64,000 nt of DNA from positions 1-64,000 of the forward strand of contig NZ_NMZQ01000011.1 in NCBI RefSeq assembly GCF_010093125.1, written 5' to 3'. The notes under the pieces are model-generated. The model was given only the letters and a program-made list of their open reading frames with translations, was not told where the DNA came from and did not search any database. Numbering within the stretch: position 1 is the first letter of the stretch; each line of letters opens with the position of its first letter. Source of the stretch: Veillonella sp. R32. GTDB lineage: Bacteria > Bacillota > Negativicutes > Veillonellales > Veillonellaceae. Of the stretch, positions 53,425 through 62,889 are shown in pieces. A program made the position numbers and the translations under genes.

Positions 53425-54006
53425 TTATTTCAATTTACTTAACAAACTCTGCAAAGCCAAGCCACGATGACTAATCGCATTTTTCTGTGTCAAGCTAATT
53501 TGGGCCATTGTCTGTTGGAATTGAGGCACATAGAAATACGGATCATAGCCAAAACCGCCCTCACCTTCAGGCGTATCTTGGATAAGTCCTTCACAATAAC
53601 CCGTAGCCGTTATTTCACGCCCATCAGGGTATGCCAACACTAACTCACATACATAACGAGCTGTGCGTTTTTCAAAAGGAACCGCTTGTAAAGCCTGAAT
53701 TAATTTAGCATTATTGGCTTCATCATCACAAGCTTCGCCAGCATAACGTGCTGAATAAACGCCAGGAGCGCCGTCTAATGCATCTACGGCTAACCCACTA
53801 TCATCAGCTAAACAAGGTAATTGAGAGGCTTTCATATAATATTGTGCTTTAATTCGTGCATTTTCTAAAAATGTCGCCCCCGTTTCCTCTGGTTCTGGTA
53901 CCGTTACTACATCAGCAATACTCACCGCTTCAATCCCCAAAGGTTCAAGAGCTGCTTTAAATTCTCGCAACTTCCCCTTATTATGCGTTGCTACTACTAT
54001 CTTCAT
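53425..54006 (-). CDS. rdgB: XTP/dITP diphosphohydrolase (RdgB/HAM1)
   Basis: House-cleaning pyrophosphatase that removes dITP and XTP from nucleotide pools. 193 residues. Nucleotide-binding start [13 protein letters not shown] (4-16), catalytic [25 protein letters not shown] (about 66-90), [11 protein letters not shown] (about 152-162) and [10 protein letters not shown] at the C-terminus. Its start overlaps the end of rph by 26 nt, the widely conserved rph-rdgB pair. Confidence 0.96.
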   Translation of the reverse strand: MKIVVATHNKGKLREFKAALEPLGIEAVSIADVVTVPEPEETGATFLENARIKAQYYMKASQLPCLADDSGLAVDALDGAPGVYSARYAGEACDDEANNAKLIQALQAVPFEKRTARYVCELVLAYPDGREITATGYCEGLIQDTPEGEGGFGYDPYFYVPQFQQTMAQISLTQKNAISHRGLALQSLLSKLK

Positions 54007-54739
54007 AGATGGCTCCTATATGCTGTGCCGCCTCGCCCAAGGCTTCTTTTTGCGCCTTCATTAAGTCATCGGTAGCTGCTTCTGCTAAATCTAATAAAGT
54101 ATTCAACTCTTCACGACTAAATGTACCATGCTCACCCGTTCCTTGTACTTCAATCAAAGCACCAGCCCCTGTGCGCACTACGTTCATATCTACCACAGCC
54201 TGACTATCTTCTTCATAACACAAATCTGTAATAGGCCCTTCCGCGCCAATACCAACAGAAATAGCGGCACAATAATCACGTACTGGATATACACCTTCAC
54301 CATTAAAGAGCGTATTAACCGCATCAACTAACGCTACAAAAGAACCGGTAATCGCTGCTGTACGAGTGCCACCATCAGCTTGCAATACATCACAATCTAA
54401 CGTAATCGTGTTTTCACCTAATGCTTCTAAATCAACAACAGCGCGGAGAGCGCGACCAATAAGGCGCTGAATTTCAACAGTTCGGCCCGTTTGTTTTCCT
54501 TTCGCCGCTTCACGGCTATTTCGGGTTTGCGTAGCTCGTGGCAATAAAGAATATTCAGCCGTAACCCAACCGCGGCCTTCCCCTTTCATAAAACGGGGTA
54601 CTTTAGGCTCTACAGATGCATTACAAAGCACCTTTGTATTACCACATTCAATTAACACAGACCCTTCTGCATAGGCTGTAAAATGACGTGTAATTTTAAT
54701 AGGCCGTACAGCCTTTGCATTTCTACCATCAATTCTCAT
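53981..54739 (-). CDS. rph: Ribonuclease PH
   Basis: Phosphorolytic 3' exoribonuclease that trims tRNA precursors. 252 residues. N-terminal [37 protein letters not shown] (near 57-75), [19 protein letters not shown] (near 115-133) and the C-terminal [13 protein letters not shown] are all in place. Overlaps rdgB. No frameshift like that of E. coli K-12. Confidence 0.97.
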   Translation of the reverse strand: MRIDGRNAKAVRPIKITRHFTAYAEGSVLIECGNTKVLCNASVEPKVPRFMKGEGRGWVTAEYSLLPRATQTRNSREAAKGKQTGRTVEIQRLIGRALRAVVDLEALGENTITLDCDVLQADGGTRTAAITGSFVALVDAVNTLFNGEGVYPVRDYCAAISVGIGAEGPITDLCYEEDSQAVVDMNVVRTGAGALIEVQGTGEHGTFSREELNTLLDLAEAATDDLMKAQKEALGEAAQHIGAIYEDSSSNA

Positions 54740-54834
54740 AATTTGTCACTCCTAATTTCGTTCTTCCCTCCTATTATATCATATGGTTACCGAGTTTTCT
54801 CAATTTACAGATATTTATACTCCACTAAGTTTTT

Positions 54835-56175
54835 TTATAATTCTTCTTGTATATCCTTCATCGGATCGACCACTACATAACGCTGAGCCTTGCCTTCTTT
54901 TTTAGCTTGCCAAGTTGCTTCATAAGCATCACGGCGCACCGTTTCATCGGCCTGCCAAGGAATAAAAGTAGCAAATACATGTTGCGAGCCAAAGGGACCT
55001 CTGTCACTACGTGAATCAATGCTATGCCAACCTACTTTATCAGGATATAGACGGATAGTTTCTTGCCGATACTCAGAAATACCCGTTTCATCATAATAAA
55101 TTTGTCGTTGGTCATGCCAATAATCTCCGAGCCCTAATAAAGCATCTACTTGCATTTCATGGCGTCGTTGCCACTGCTGTTGCCACTGTTTAATAATCCC
55201 CTCGATACGCTGAGATACATCCCCCCGTTGACGATTACTATATTCATCAAAAGCGGGCTCTACCACTTGACTGTAATCAAGCCCTGCCATGGAAAGTACA
55301 ATGCCCGTATTTACATAAGGCAATGCTTCCTGTACAGAATAGCCCCCTTCTAAAACAGCAATATCAGCCTGCAATAAATCAGTTAATTTAGCATACCCTT
55401 TAGCCGTTACCATCATATTCGCTAAGGGGTCACTAAAATGATTATCCTGACCTGCTGAATTAATAATGATATCCGGTTTAAAATCAGCTAACATGGGCAA
55501 TACTAGTTCTTGCAATACTGTGAGCATCCCTTCGTCACCGGTTCCTGGAGGTAACGGAATATTAACCGTACTCCCCACCGCTTGCGGACCGCCATATTCA
55601 TACATAAACCCAGTGCCTGGATATAAGGTCCGCCCATCTTGGTGAAACGAAATAAATAATGTATCTGGATCATGATAGAACACATCTTGCGACCCATCAC
55701 CATGATGTACATCCGTATCAACAATGGCCACTCGTTGTACCCCATAATGGCGGCGTAAATAAGCAATCATAATAGCTTCCACATTGACCGTACAGAAACC
55801 ACGAATGCCATGAACCATCGTCATAGCATGATGACCTGGTGGTCGAACAAGTGAAAATGCCCGTTTCACCTCACCACGCATCACCGCTTCCGCCGCTGCG
55901 ATAGCACCGCCCACTGATACGCGATGAGCTTCCGTTACCCATTTCTCTAAAGATGGTGCCCCTACGTGCACCCGTTTAATATCTTGCCAGGAAGCCAACA
56001 GCGGATTATATTCGCGAATAGCAGGATGTTCTAAGAGGCCTTCTTCTAACAACTGGTCCCGTGTATATAATAAACGTTCTTGCCGTTCTGGATGGGTCGC
56101 TGAAATTTTCCAATCAAAAGCGGGAAAAAAGACCAATCCTAAATTAGCTTCCGTAGGCTTATTTTTATTTAACAT
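54835..56175 (-). CDS. Histone deacetylase-family amidohydrolase
   Basis: 446 residues, of the class II/acetylpolyamine amidohydrolase-type bacterial HDAC family. Zinc-site and charge-relay motifs: RPPGHHAMT (near 112), DTDVHHGDGSQDVF (near 150-163), FHQDGRTLYPGTG (near 173-185), AGQDNHFSDPL (near 243-253). C-terminal 100 residues lie outside the core. Its start overlaps the HyuA-like gene by 11 nt. Possible substrates are acetylated polyamines or N-acetyl-amino compounds; polyamine genes are elsewhere in the window, but this is inference. Confidence 0.85.
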   Translation of the reverse strand: MLNKNKPTEANLGLVFFPAFDWKISATHPERQERLLYTRDQLLEEGLLEHPAIREYNPLLASWQDIKRVHVGAPSLEKWVTEAHRVSVGGAIAAAEAVMRGEVKRAFSLVRPPGHHAMTMVHGIRGFCTVNVEAIMIAYLRRHYGVQRVAIVDTDVHHGDGSQDVFYHDPDTLFISFHQDGRTLYPGTGFMYEYGGPQAVGSTVNIPLPPGTGDEGMLTVLQELVLPMLADFKPDIIINSAGQDNHFSDPLANMMVTAKGYAKLTDLLQADIAVLEGGYSVQEALPYVNTGIVLSMAGLDYSQVVEPAFDEYSNRQRGDVSQRIEGIIKQWQQQWQRRHEMQVDALLGLGDYWHDQRQIYYDETGISEYRQETIRLYPDKVGWHSIDSRSDRGPFGSQHVFATFIPWQADETVRRDAYEATWQAKKEGKAQRYVVVDPMKDIQEEL

Positions 56176-57883
56176 ACAGGCTCACCCCCGGTTCTAATTG
56201 CGCTTTCACCGTAATCAAACGATGCATAGACTGCCAGCCCTCAATAATAGGCACATCTTCAACTGCTACAATATGGCCTTCAGCGGCATTACTAAGGCCT
56301 AAACGCTCTGCTTCTTGCTTTACATACTGTAGAGCCAGTGCTTCTACTTCGGATGCGGCATGTAGGCCTTTATGTTTCTCATGAATGCCTAGTTCCGGCA
56401 CTACTAACACCCCTTTAGCCGTATCTAAATGAACCGTAATCATCAACGTTTCTTTCGCTACCGCCGCTCCTACCGCATTAGCCACTGGTGCATTGGCCGG
56501 AATCTCCAAAGGTAAATCCAAAGCCTCTGCTACAAACGGAGCTAACGATGCCGCCGTACCACCAACCGCCACAAGTTGTTGTGGCTTAAAAATATGAGGC
56601 TCTACAATATCGCGCACCACATATACAGGGAGTTTATTTTCTCGCCCTATAGCAGTGGCTAACCCATCTGTAATAACCGTTACAGCGCGAGTCACTACTT
56701 GCTTAGCCAGGGCTAAGGTTAAGCTATCAACCTTAGTCTCTGAAAGACCACCCTCGAAGCGACTTACTTCAGAAGGCCTTAACTCACTGCCTTGCCAAGC
56801 TTTAGCTAACTCGCTCAAGCCAGCCCAAGCTTTGGCCACATCACCATATTGGGCTTTACCTAATACAATTAAAGCATCACCTAATGTAGGAACTGTACCG
56901 CCAAGAGCCATAGATGGACCTACTCGCTCTGGCCCTACTTGTAACTGCCCCTTGTCATTAAGTGTTACGGCTGATTCACCACCAATACCGACTGAACTAA
57001 CCGCAAACGAACGAACTGCACTCGGATATTGCTGTATCATAGCGCCACCACGGGCCATAAGCGGTTTGCCCCCTTGCCATAAGGAAATATCCGTCGTAGT
57101 GCCACCCATATCCAAGGCGACTGTCATCTCTTTAGGCATAGATTGCAAGGCCACCATTCCTAGCACACTCGCTGCAGGGCCCGTAAAGGCCGTTTCAACA
57201 GGACAAGCCTGCATATGTGCTAAAGGTAATGAGCCACCATCCGCTTTAAGAATATACACGGGTGCCGTTAAACCATAGCGGTGCAAAGCTTGCTGAACTG
57301 CCGTTGCAAACCCCTGAAACGTACTTTGTACAACACTATTAAAATAGGCACTAATCGTACGACGCGGAAAATTCAAGGCTCCACTAAGCTGTGCGCCCGC
57401 CGATACACTCTTATAGCCAGCCTTCTGCAAGGAATCTACTAAGTTCTGTTCTAAGCTGGGATTCCGAACGGCAAATTTAGCTGATACAGCGGCCCGTTTA
57501 TGCCTCTTTGCACCACTTAATGCTTCTAACTCTTTCGGCTTCAAAGGCGCTGCTAAGGAGCCACGATGATCCGTATAACCACTAAGTACAATAGGCTCTA
57601 CAGGCAATAAAGGCCTAATATCCATGCCAGGGCCAGGAATAATATATAAATCTACAGGCTCCACCTGATTCATAACTAGCGCATTTGTCACAATCGTAGT
57701 TGACAAGGTAATTCTCGTTACTTTACTTGGTTCAATCGCCTGTGCCACACCGGCCAACGCCGCTTCAATCCCGTCCATCAAATTAGGCTTCGTCGTACGG
57801 CACTTATGACTTTGTACAATATGACCGTTGTCTATGACAATGGCATCTGTAAAAGTACCACCTACATCCAGACCTAGTAACAT
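56165..57883 (-). CDS. Hydantoinase A / oxoprolinase-family (HyuA-like) protein
   Basis: 572 residues of the ATP-dependent hydantoinase A fold. N-terminal ASKHA nucleotide motif LLGLDVGGTFTDAIVI (2-17) and second phosphate motif ALDMGGTTTDISLW (near 253-266), with GPAASVLG preceding it. Shorter than classical HyuA (about 700). No HyuB subunit in the window. It overlaps the HDAC-like gene and is presumably coexpressed. True substrate unknown; related proteins work on hydantoins, 5-oxoproline or acetone. Confidence 0.85.
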   Translation of the reverse strand: MLLGLDVGGTFTDAIVIDNGHIVQSHKCRTTKPNLMDGIEAALAGVAQAIEPSKVTRITLSTTIVTNALVMNQVEPVDLYIIPGPGMDIRPLLPVEPIVLSGYTDHRGSLAAPLKPKELEALSGAKRHKRAAVSAKFAVRNPSLEQNLVDSLQKAGYKSVSAGAQLSGALNFPRRTISAYFNSVVQSTFQGFATAVQQALHRYGLTAPVYILKADGGSLPLAHMQACPVETAFTGPAASVLGMVALQSMPKEMTVALDMGGTTTDISLWQGGKPLMARGGAMIQQYPSAVRSFAVSSVGIGGESAVTLNDKGQLQVGPERVGPSMALGGTVPTLGDALIVLGKAQYGDVAKAWAGLSELAKAWQGSELRPSEVSRFEGGLSETKVDSLTLALAKQVVTRAVTVITDGLATAIGRENKLPVYVVRDIVEPHIFKPQQLVAVGGTAASLAPFVAEALDLPLEIPANAPVANAVGAAVAKETLMITVHLDTAKGVLVVPELGIHEKHKGLHAASEVEALALQYVKQEAERLGLSNAAEGHIVAVEDVPIIEGWQSMHRLITVKAQLEPGVSLYVK

Positions 57884-57956
57884 AGTATTCTCCTTTCATA
57901 TCTTAATCGTAGTTTAGTCATAGATTATTAATACTCTTGCCTAAACATTTACAAAA

Positions 57957-57980
57957 ACAAAAAGAGGCCCTTAGGCCTCC
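57957..57980 (-). terminator. Terminator of the thioesterase-murI-CofE-like operon
   Basis: Stem AGAGGCC/GGCCTC (57963-57969 with about 57974-57980), loop CTTA, followed on the minus strand by CTTTTTG. Confidence 0.8.
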
Positions 57981-57984
57981 TCTA

Positions 57985-58638
57985 TTATTGCCGTTCCGAA
58001 ATGGAGGCAAAATTCTTAATAATAACGATTGGCGTCATTTGATCATCATTACCAAACGGATTGTCAATCAAAATACGAGCAATACGCTTAGGGTCCATAC
58101 CACGACTGTGGCCCAATACAGCAGCTCGTTTTAAGTCATTTACATCCGCCACTACAGCGCCATAACTACCAGTGCGCTGTACAATGCGTTCAGCTACCTT
58201 ATCAGCATCTTTTGGACCATATACAATATGTTTATCAAACGGTGGCATCGTGCCAGTAACGTCATCAGTTAAGGCTGCAGCCCGTGAAATCTGATAAAAC
58301 ACCCCATCTTTGCGGAATACTTTAGCAATAGCACCCAAAATAAAGGCACCAAACACTTTCCACTTGCCATCGAGTTCCATAGCGGACTGCATACCATATA
58401 CAGAACTCATAGAGCCTTCAGGCGGTACAAAACGGCATAATAAACGGGCTTGCCAAGTAGGACGCAAATCTTCTGGTCGGGTTAAACGACCTTGCGTAAT
58501 AGCCACTACAGACTCTGCCACACATACAATATCTTCTGGCCCTATATTATCACCAGCATAGTGCATAATTGCTTCTACAATATCATCTCGATGGGTCAGT
58601 ATACGAGTATGAACCGGTACTAATTCTAAATTTGCCAT
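57985..58638 (-). CDS. CofE-like (coenzyme F420-0:glutamate ligase family) protein
   Basis: 217 residues of the FbiB/CofE ligase fold. Conserved segments include VPVHTRILTHRDDI (8-21), EDIVCVAESVVAITQGR (about 35-51), TDDVTGTMPPFDK (near 123) and LGHSRGMDPKRIARILIDNPFGNDDQMTP (about 175-203). In F420 producers the fold adds glutamate to F420-0. No F420 biosynthesis gene is visible, and the gene lies in an operon with glutamate racemase, so a different gamma-glutamyl ligation is likely. Last gene of its operon. Confidence 0.82.
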   Translation of the reverse strand: MANLELVPVHTRILTHRDDIVEAIMHYAGDNIGPEDIVCVAESVVAITQGRLTRPEDLRPTWQARLLCRFVPPEGSMSSVYGMQSAMELDGKWKVFGAFILGAIAKVFRKDGVFYQISRAAALTDDVTGTMPPFDKHIVYGPKDADKVAERIVQRTGSYGAVVADVNDLKRAAVLGHSRGMDPKRIARILIDNPFGNDDQMTPIVIIKNFASISERQ

Positions 58639-58650
58639 GGTTATCTCCTC

Positions 58651-59196
58651 CTACTGCCGCATAGCTTGCTGTAATTCTTCAGCGGTTAAAATTAAACGAT
58701 TTTTAGAAATATGCCAATCACTACGGCCTACAACCTGATAAACAATATCGATATTCATGTCAGGGAACCCTGCTAGGTCTTTGCGAATATTGCCTGTTTT
58801 GGCGGTTAAAATTAATCGTAAACGAACTGTACCACCTTTACGAGGCTCAATGATAACTGACTTCCAATACCCATCATGGCGTTCATCCGCTACATCGGTA
58901 GTCCAAGAATTAATTTGTACCGCATCAAATTGTTCTTGTGGTAATAAATGACGAGGATACAAATCCATGATAGTCCCATTTTGACGGCCTTTATTGACAA
59001 AAGGAATATCCGATACCAGCGTCACTTGATTAAAGCTAATATCTTCTACTTCAAATGGGGTCCGCTTTTTAGGTAACATAACGATGTGCTCGTCCCCTTG
59101 CTTCCAAGCAAAAATGCGGAATGCTACAAAAAGCACAGCCACAATAAATATAATCGTTACGATTATGTTGATTAAGGTGTAAAAATACATATCCAT
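58651..59196 (-). CDS. Membrane-anchored protein of unknown function
   Basis: 181 residues: one N-terminal membrane segment (about 7-29, LINIIVTIIFIVAVLFVAFRIF) and a strand-rich soluble domain with no cysteine or catalytic motif seen. It lies 11 nt after murI and 12 nt before the CofE-like gene, so it is part of that operon and may anchor or assist its partners at the membrane. Family not recognised. Confidence 0.72.
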   Translation of the reverse strand: MDMYFYTLINIIVTIIFIVAVLFVAFRIFAWKQGDEHIVMLPKKRTPFEVEDISFNQVTLVSDIPFVNKGRQNGTIMDLYPRHLLPQEQFDAVQINSWTTDVADERHDGYWKSVIIEPRKGGTVRLRLILTAKTGNIRKDLAGFPDMNIDIVYQVVGRSDWHISKNRLILTAEELQQAMRQ

Positions 59197-59207
59197 GTGC
59201 CACTCCC

Positions 59208-60026
59208 TTATAAACTAATATGCCGAAGGGTAAATTCTTCTGGCGGAATCAATAACGAAATCATCCGTTTTGCTAACGGCAAATCCTTCGTAAAACAAAT
59301 ATCTAACGTGCCCGCTTGCGTTTGCGGGTTCACCAATTGCTGTGCCGTCAACACATCTTTTACTTCTTGTGCCGTTTCATAAGATGGGTCAATAAATTGC
59401 ATAGTCGGCCCTGCCAACCCTTGCATCAACTCAGTCAAAAACGGAAAGTGAGTACAGCCGAGTACTACTGTATCCGCACCACTGGCTATGATAGGTGTTA
59501 AATAGGCATTGGTGGACGCGTGAATCACTTCATCACGCAAATGACCTTGCTCGATTAAATGGGCTAAATCAGGACAAGCCTGCTCCCATACAGCCACTGA
59601 CCCATCCAACTCATGGGCTTCTTCTTTATGTTTATGACTTTCTATCGTCGCCTTAGTAGCCATAATAGCAATCGAACGAGCCTGACTCATATCAATAGCG
59701 GTCCGCACGCCTTTGCTAACTCCAATTACGGGGAAATCAAAGGTCTCTTGTAGTTCTTCTAAGGCCACCACAGAGAATGTGTTACAAGCAACGACTGCCA
59801 TTTTAACTGGCACAGTTGCTAAAAAATGACCGATATTCATAGCAATCTGACTTATTTCAGCTTTAGGCCGGTTACCTACCGGATTATTGGCGCTATCACC
59901 AACATAAATAAAATCCTCATGAGGAAACATTGTCCGCAAAACAGACAATACTGTCAAGCCACCTACACCAGAATCAAATACGCCGATTGGCAATGTGTTA
60001 GCCTCAGCTGGTCCTAGTCTATTCAT
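59208..60026 (-). CDS. murI: Glutamate racemase
   Basis: Supplies D-glutamate for peptidoglycan. 272 residues. Catalytic pair Cys near 80 (VVACNTFSVV) and Cys near 189 (VLGCTHFPFL); substrate motif GVFDSGVGGLTVL (15-27) and GDSANNPVGNR (42-52), where many family members have NxPYG, a small deviation. The start overlaps the thioesterase gene by four nt. Confidence 0.95.
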   Translation of the reverse strand: MNRLGPAEANTLPIGVFDSGVGGLTVLSVLRTMFPHEDFIYVGDSANNPVGNRPKAEISQIAMNIGHFLATVPVKMAVVACNTFSVVALEELQETFDFPVIGVSKGVRTAIDMSQARSIAIMATKATIESHKHKEEAHELDGSVAVWEQACPDLAHLIEQGHLRDEVIHASTNAYLTPIIASGADTVVLGCTHFPFLTELMQGLAGPTMQFIDPSYETAQEVKDVLTAQQLVNPQTQAGTLDICFTKDLPLAKRMISLLIPPEEFTLRHISL

Positions 60027-60442
60027 ACGCTTTGTCTCTCCTTCATGGTACGCATCATAGGCTCATAATAAGTGTCACTCAAACGGACTACCTTACCTGT
60101 AGCTTTATCAGTAAATACATTTTGCGTTTCACCAGTAGCAATTAACGCCCCATCAGCTTCACGAACAATACGATACGTGAACACACACTGAGCACGCGTA
60201 ATCTTAGCTACCGTCACTTCTACTGTCAATATATCATCAAAGCGAGCCGGTTCTTTGTATTCACAGGCCACTTTCGTAATTGGGAACACAATTCCGTCAT
60301 TCATCATATCCCATAAGGTAATGCCACAGGCTCTGAAAAATTCTACACGGCCTAGCTCAAACCATCGTAAGTGATTGGTATGATGTGCTACCGACATCAT
60401 GTCTGTTTCGTAAAATCGCACCTGCAATGATGTGCTAAACAT
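60023..60442 (-). CDS. YbgC-type acyl-CoA thioesterase
   Basis: 139 residues of the hotdog 4HBT family. Segment RFYETDMMSVAHHTNHLRWFELGRVEFFRACG (about 9-40) has the family's active-site Asp/Tyr region; here the usual D-x-x-G-x-V-Y reads ETDMMSVAHH, with His where some homologues have Tyr or Asn. Short-chain acyl-CoA or acyl-ACP is the usual substrate. First gene of the operon with murI. Confidence 0.88.
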   Translation of the reverse strand: MFSTSLQVRFYETDMMSVAHHTNHLRWFELGRVEFFRACGITLWDMMNDGIVFPITKVACEYKEPARFDDILTVEVTVAKITRAQCVFTYRIVREADGALIATGETQNVFTDKATGKVVRLSDTYYEPMMRTMKERQSV

Positions 60443-60518
60443 CTTCTATCTCACCTCGCATTACTATAAAATAACTCACCCTTCATTGTACGCTACCTAA
60501 GAAACACTGTCAAACCGT

Positions 60519-61508
60519 TCATTGTAAGCCACCATGGCCTAAAGCCACGCAATCAGCCTTGGTAATCGGATCGTCCGCCGCTAACCGAGGCAACAGAACA
60601 TCAAAAGCTGTAGGTTTGCTAAATAACACACCACCAGGTAAGCCTACTAAAGGCGTACCATCAGCCATATAGGCAATGCACACCATGGAACCAGGTAACA
60701 CAGGTAGCCCATAAGTAACCACTTGCGCCGCACTGCGGGCAATAGCCCCTGGTGTCAAATCATCAGGATCCACACTCATGCCACCGGTACAAAATATAAT
60801 ATCCGCGCCAGCTGATTTAACCGTCTCGATGGCCTTTACAATTTGTTCCGTATCATCCGTCACTATTTCTTGTGCTATAACAGACATACCAAACGGTGCT
60901 ATTCGTTCTTCAATAATTGGGCGAAACGCATCTTTAATGCGCCCTGTAGCCACCTCCGAACCGGTTGTAACAATCCCTACCTTTTGGCGCACAAAAGGCT
61001 TAATTCGCATCAAAGGTACGCCTTGCCAAATCGATCTAGCTTGCTCCAATTGTACCGTATCAAGCCATAAAGGAATACAACGCATACCGGCTACTTTATC
61101 GCCTTTTTTCACCGCTTGGTGCGTAAATTTTGTCACAATAGTAAGCTCACCAATACTATTAATCGCCTGCAAACGACTTACATCAATGCTAAGCATACCA
61201 TCCCAAGCAGCAAAAGCTTCAATTTTGCCCTCCCTAATATCAGAGGCATATAAACTATCATTAGCACATAATTCATACAAACCTAGGGCCACGTCTTCTT
61301 CATGTAGTTTATGCTTAAACGCAAGTGCATCACCAGGTTCCTCTATAAAAACATGTTCTTTGCCTAACTTTAACAAAGCCTCTATATCTTCCGTAGCAAT
61401 GACATGACCACGACGAAAAGGAGTATCCTTTACTTCACCAATGACAATCCGCGCAATATCATGAGCCAATACTTGGCCTACAGCCTCCGCTACAGCAACT
61501 CGTTTCAT
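60519..61508 (-). CDS. MoeA-like molybdopterin-binding protein
   Basis: 329 residues. N-terminal part (about 1-150) resembles MoeA domains I-II (VAEAVGQVLAHDIARIV, FRRGHVIATEDIEAL). The MoCF-biosynthesis domain (about 170-320) carries VGIVTTGSEVATG, DIIFCTGGMSVDPDDLTPGAI and VGLPGGVLFSKPTAFDVLLPRL. It is shorter than MoeA (about 400) and lacks domain IV. Such proteins are common in anaerobes near molybdenum or selenium enzymes. It lies downstream of a structured leader. Specific substrate uncertain. Confidence 0.85.
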   Translation of the reverse strand: MKRVAVAEAVGQVLAHDIARIVIGEVKDTPFRRGHVIATEDIEALLKLGKEHVFIEEPGDALAFKHKLHEEDVALGLYELCANDSLYASDIREGKIEAFAAWDGMLSIDVSRLQAINSIGELTIVTKFTHQAVKKGDKVAGMRCIPLWLDTVQLEQARSIWQGVPLMRIKPFVRQKVGIVTTGSEVATGRIKDAFRPIIEERIAPFGMSVIAQEIVTDDTEQIVKAIETVKSAGADIIFCTGGMSVDPDDLTPGAIARSAAQVVTYGLPVLPGSMVCIAYMADGTPLVGLPGGVLFSKPTAFDVLLPRLAADDPITKADCVALGHGGLQ

Positions 61509-61604
61509 TCCATCCTCCTACCAATCTTGCACAAGAGATAGTTGTTCTTCCGTCATGTACATTCAAAGTATGACTATAAATATGTCTAACATAATATTTA
61601 AAAC

Positions 61605-61640
61605 GCACAAAAGCCTCGGCTGCTGCCGAGGCTTTTGTGC
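61605..61640 (-). terminator. Strong hairpin upstream of the MoeA-like gene
   Basis: Sixteen-bp perfect stem (61605-61620 with 61625-61640), tetraloop TGCT on the plus strand, followed on the minus strand by GTTTTAAAT. Position between a strong promoter and the gene suggests attenuation, or the end of a small RNA. Confidence 0.8.
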
Positions 61641-61733
61641 TTGAGAAAAAAGAGAGAGAGAACATTTGAATCACATTCAAATGTTTAGGGGCTTTGGGGG
61701 GTGCCCCGAGATATGACTCTGTGGTCACATCCT
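61641..61733 (-). ncRNA. Structured leader or small RNA upstream of the MoeA-like gene
   Basis: From the predicted transcription start (about 61733) the minus strand folds into three consecutive hairpins: ATGTGAC/GTCATAT, GGGGC/GCCCC with loop ACCCCCCAAA, and AACATTTGAA/TTCAAATGTT. A CTCTCTCTCTTTTTTC tract follows, then the terminator-like hairpin at 61605-61640. Not recognised as any riboswitch class I can recall; could be cis-acting or a separate RNA. Confidence 0.5.
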
Positions 61734-61739
61734 GAAATG

Positions 61740-61768
61740 ATTATAGCAAACTGTAAGAAAAATGTAAA
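61740..61768 (-). promoter_or_regulatory. Promoter of the MoeA-like gene leader
   Basis: Minus strand -35 TTTACA (61763-61768), 17-nt spacer, TGC-TATAAT extended -10 (61740-61745). Both elements are near consensus; start expected near 61733. Confidence 0.75.
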
Positions 61769-61896
61769 CAGGTCTTATGCAAAATTTGCAATTTTTCATG
61801 CAAATTGCCACCATTATGTCTATTCAGCACACACTTTTCTTAGAAAGTACTCATTTCTAACTCCATTCTTGCTCCCTCATTTACACAATGAGCCTC

Positions 61897-62592
61897 TTAC
61901 AAGCCAAATTTTTTAGCTCGTAAATCTGCATGAGCTTTTTTAAATACAAACGCATTACGAATGTGATTACGCATAGCCTGTTCGGCCGCCTCTGGATCAT
62001 GCTTGCGAATTGCAGCCATAATGTCCGCATGCTCTTGATTACAAGAATCCGTACGTGCTTGGTCCATAGTACTAATATACATATCACGATTTACCATTTC
62101 ACGGAACTCGCCTAAATAATCCATAACCCGTTCATTCTGGGAGAAGAAGGAAATCAGTGTATGAAAGCGACTATTAATTTGAACTCGTTCTTCCGCATCT
62201 GTAGTAGCCGCGCCCGCATCACAAAGACTTTGCAATTCTTCTATCTGGTCATCTGTGCAAACTTCAGCACAAAGTCGAGCCCCTAAACCTTCCATGACTT
62301 CACGACATTGATACATACCAATAATTTCTTCAGGCGTATACCCTTTTACGGTTACCCCTTTCCAAGGCTTAATAACAACTAAATTATCCTTTGCCAACTT
62401 ACGGAACGCTTCACGCACAGGCGTAGCACTTACATTTAATTGTTCAGCAATTTTTACTTCATTCAATTTCACTTGGGGCTTCAATGCACCTGTTAAAATA
62501 GCTTGCTTCAATGTTACATACACTTGCTCACTCAATGGTAAGCGGCCAATCGAGTCAATCGCATTAAGATGATATTCTTCTTGCTTCGCCAT
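61897..62592 (-). CDS. GntR-family regulator, FCD domain
   Basis: 231 residues from ATG 62592 (GAGG six nt upstream; a TTG four codons earlier is less likely). Winged helix at the N-terminus (PLSEQVYVTLKQAILTGALKPQVKLNEVKIAEQLNVSATPVREAFRKLAKDNLV, about 18-70) and a helical FCD effector domain (about 90-220) with the metal/ligand residues expected of FadR-type members (for example HTLI and HADIM histidines). Effector unknown. Separated from the MoeA-like gene by 388 nt that hold its leader. Confidence 0.9.
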   Translation of the reverse strand: MAKQEEYHLNAIDSIGRLPLSEQVYVTLKQAILTGALKPQVKLNEVKIAEQLNVSATPVREAFRKLAKDNLVVIKPWKGVTVKGYTPEEIIGMYQCREVMEGLGARLCAEVCTDDQIEELQSLCDAGAATTDAEERVQINSRFHTLISFFSQNERVMDYLGEFREMVNRDMYISTMDQARTDSCNQEHADIMAAIRKHDPEAAEQAMRNHIRNAFVFKKAHADLRAKKFGL

Positions 62593-62889
62593 AGGGGACC
62601 TCAACTTTCAATGATAGTAGGATAACTAACCTTAAGATAAAAGCACTACTAACCTTAGGTATAAAATAAAAGTATATATATCTTACATGTCACTCTTTCT
62701 AATGACAGCCAATCTTTAGTATACTATAATATATAGATAATATATAGATAATATATATTATAATTTTATACATTCGTATTAGAAAGCAAACGCTTCATAA
62801 ACTTATAAAATTCTACAGACTATTTTACTCTAATTATATAAATATTAGATGGAATGCGTCAACTAAAATACACACGGGAGAATATATAC

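Noticed and set aside
61509-61768. Known molybdenum cofactor riboswitch
   Set aside because: The conserved sequence blocks I can recall for that class are not evident; kept as an unassigned structured leader.
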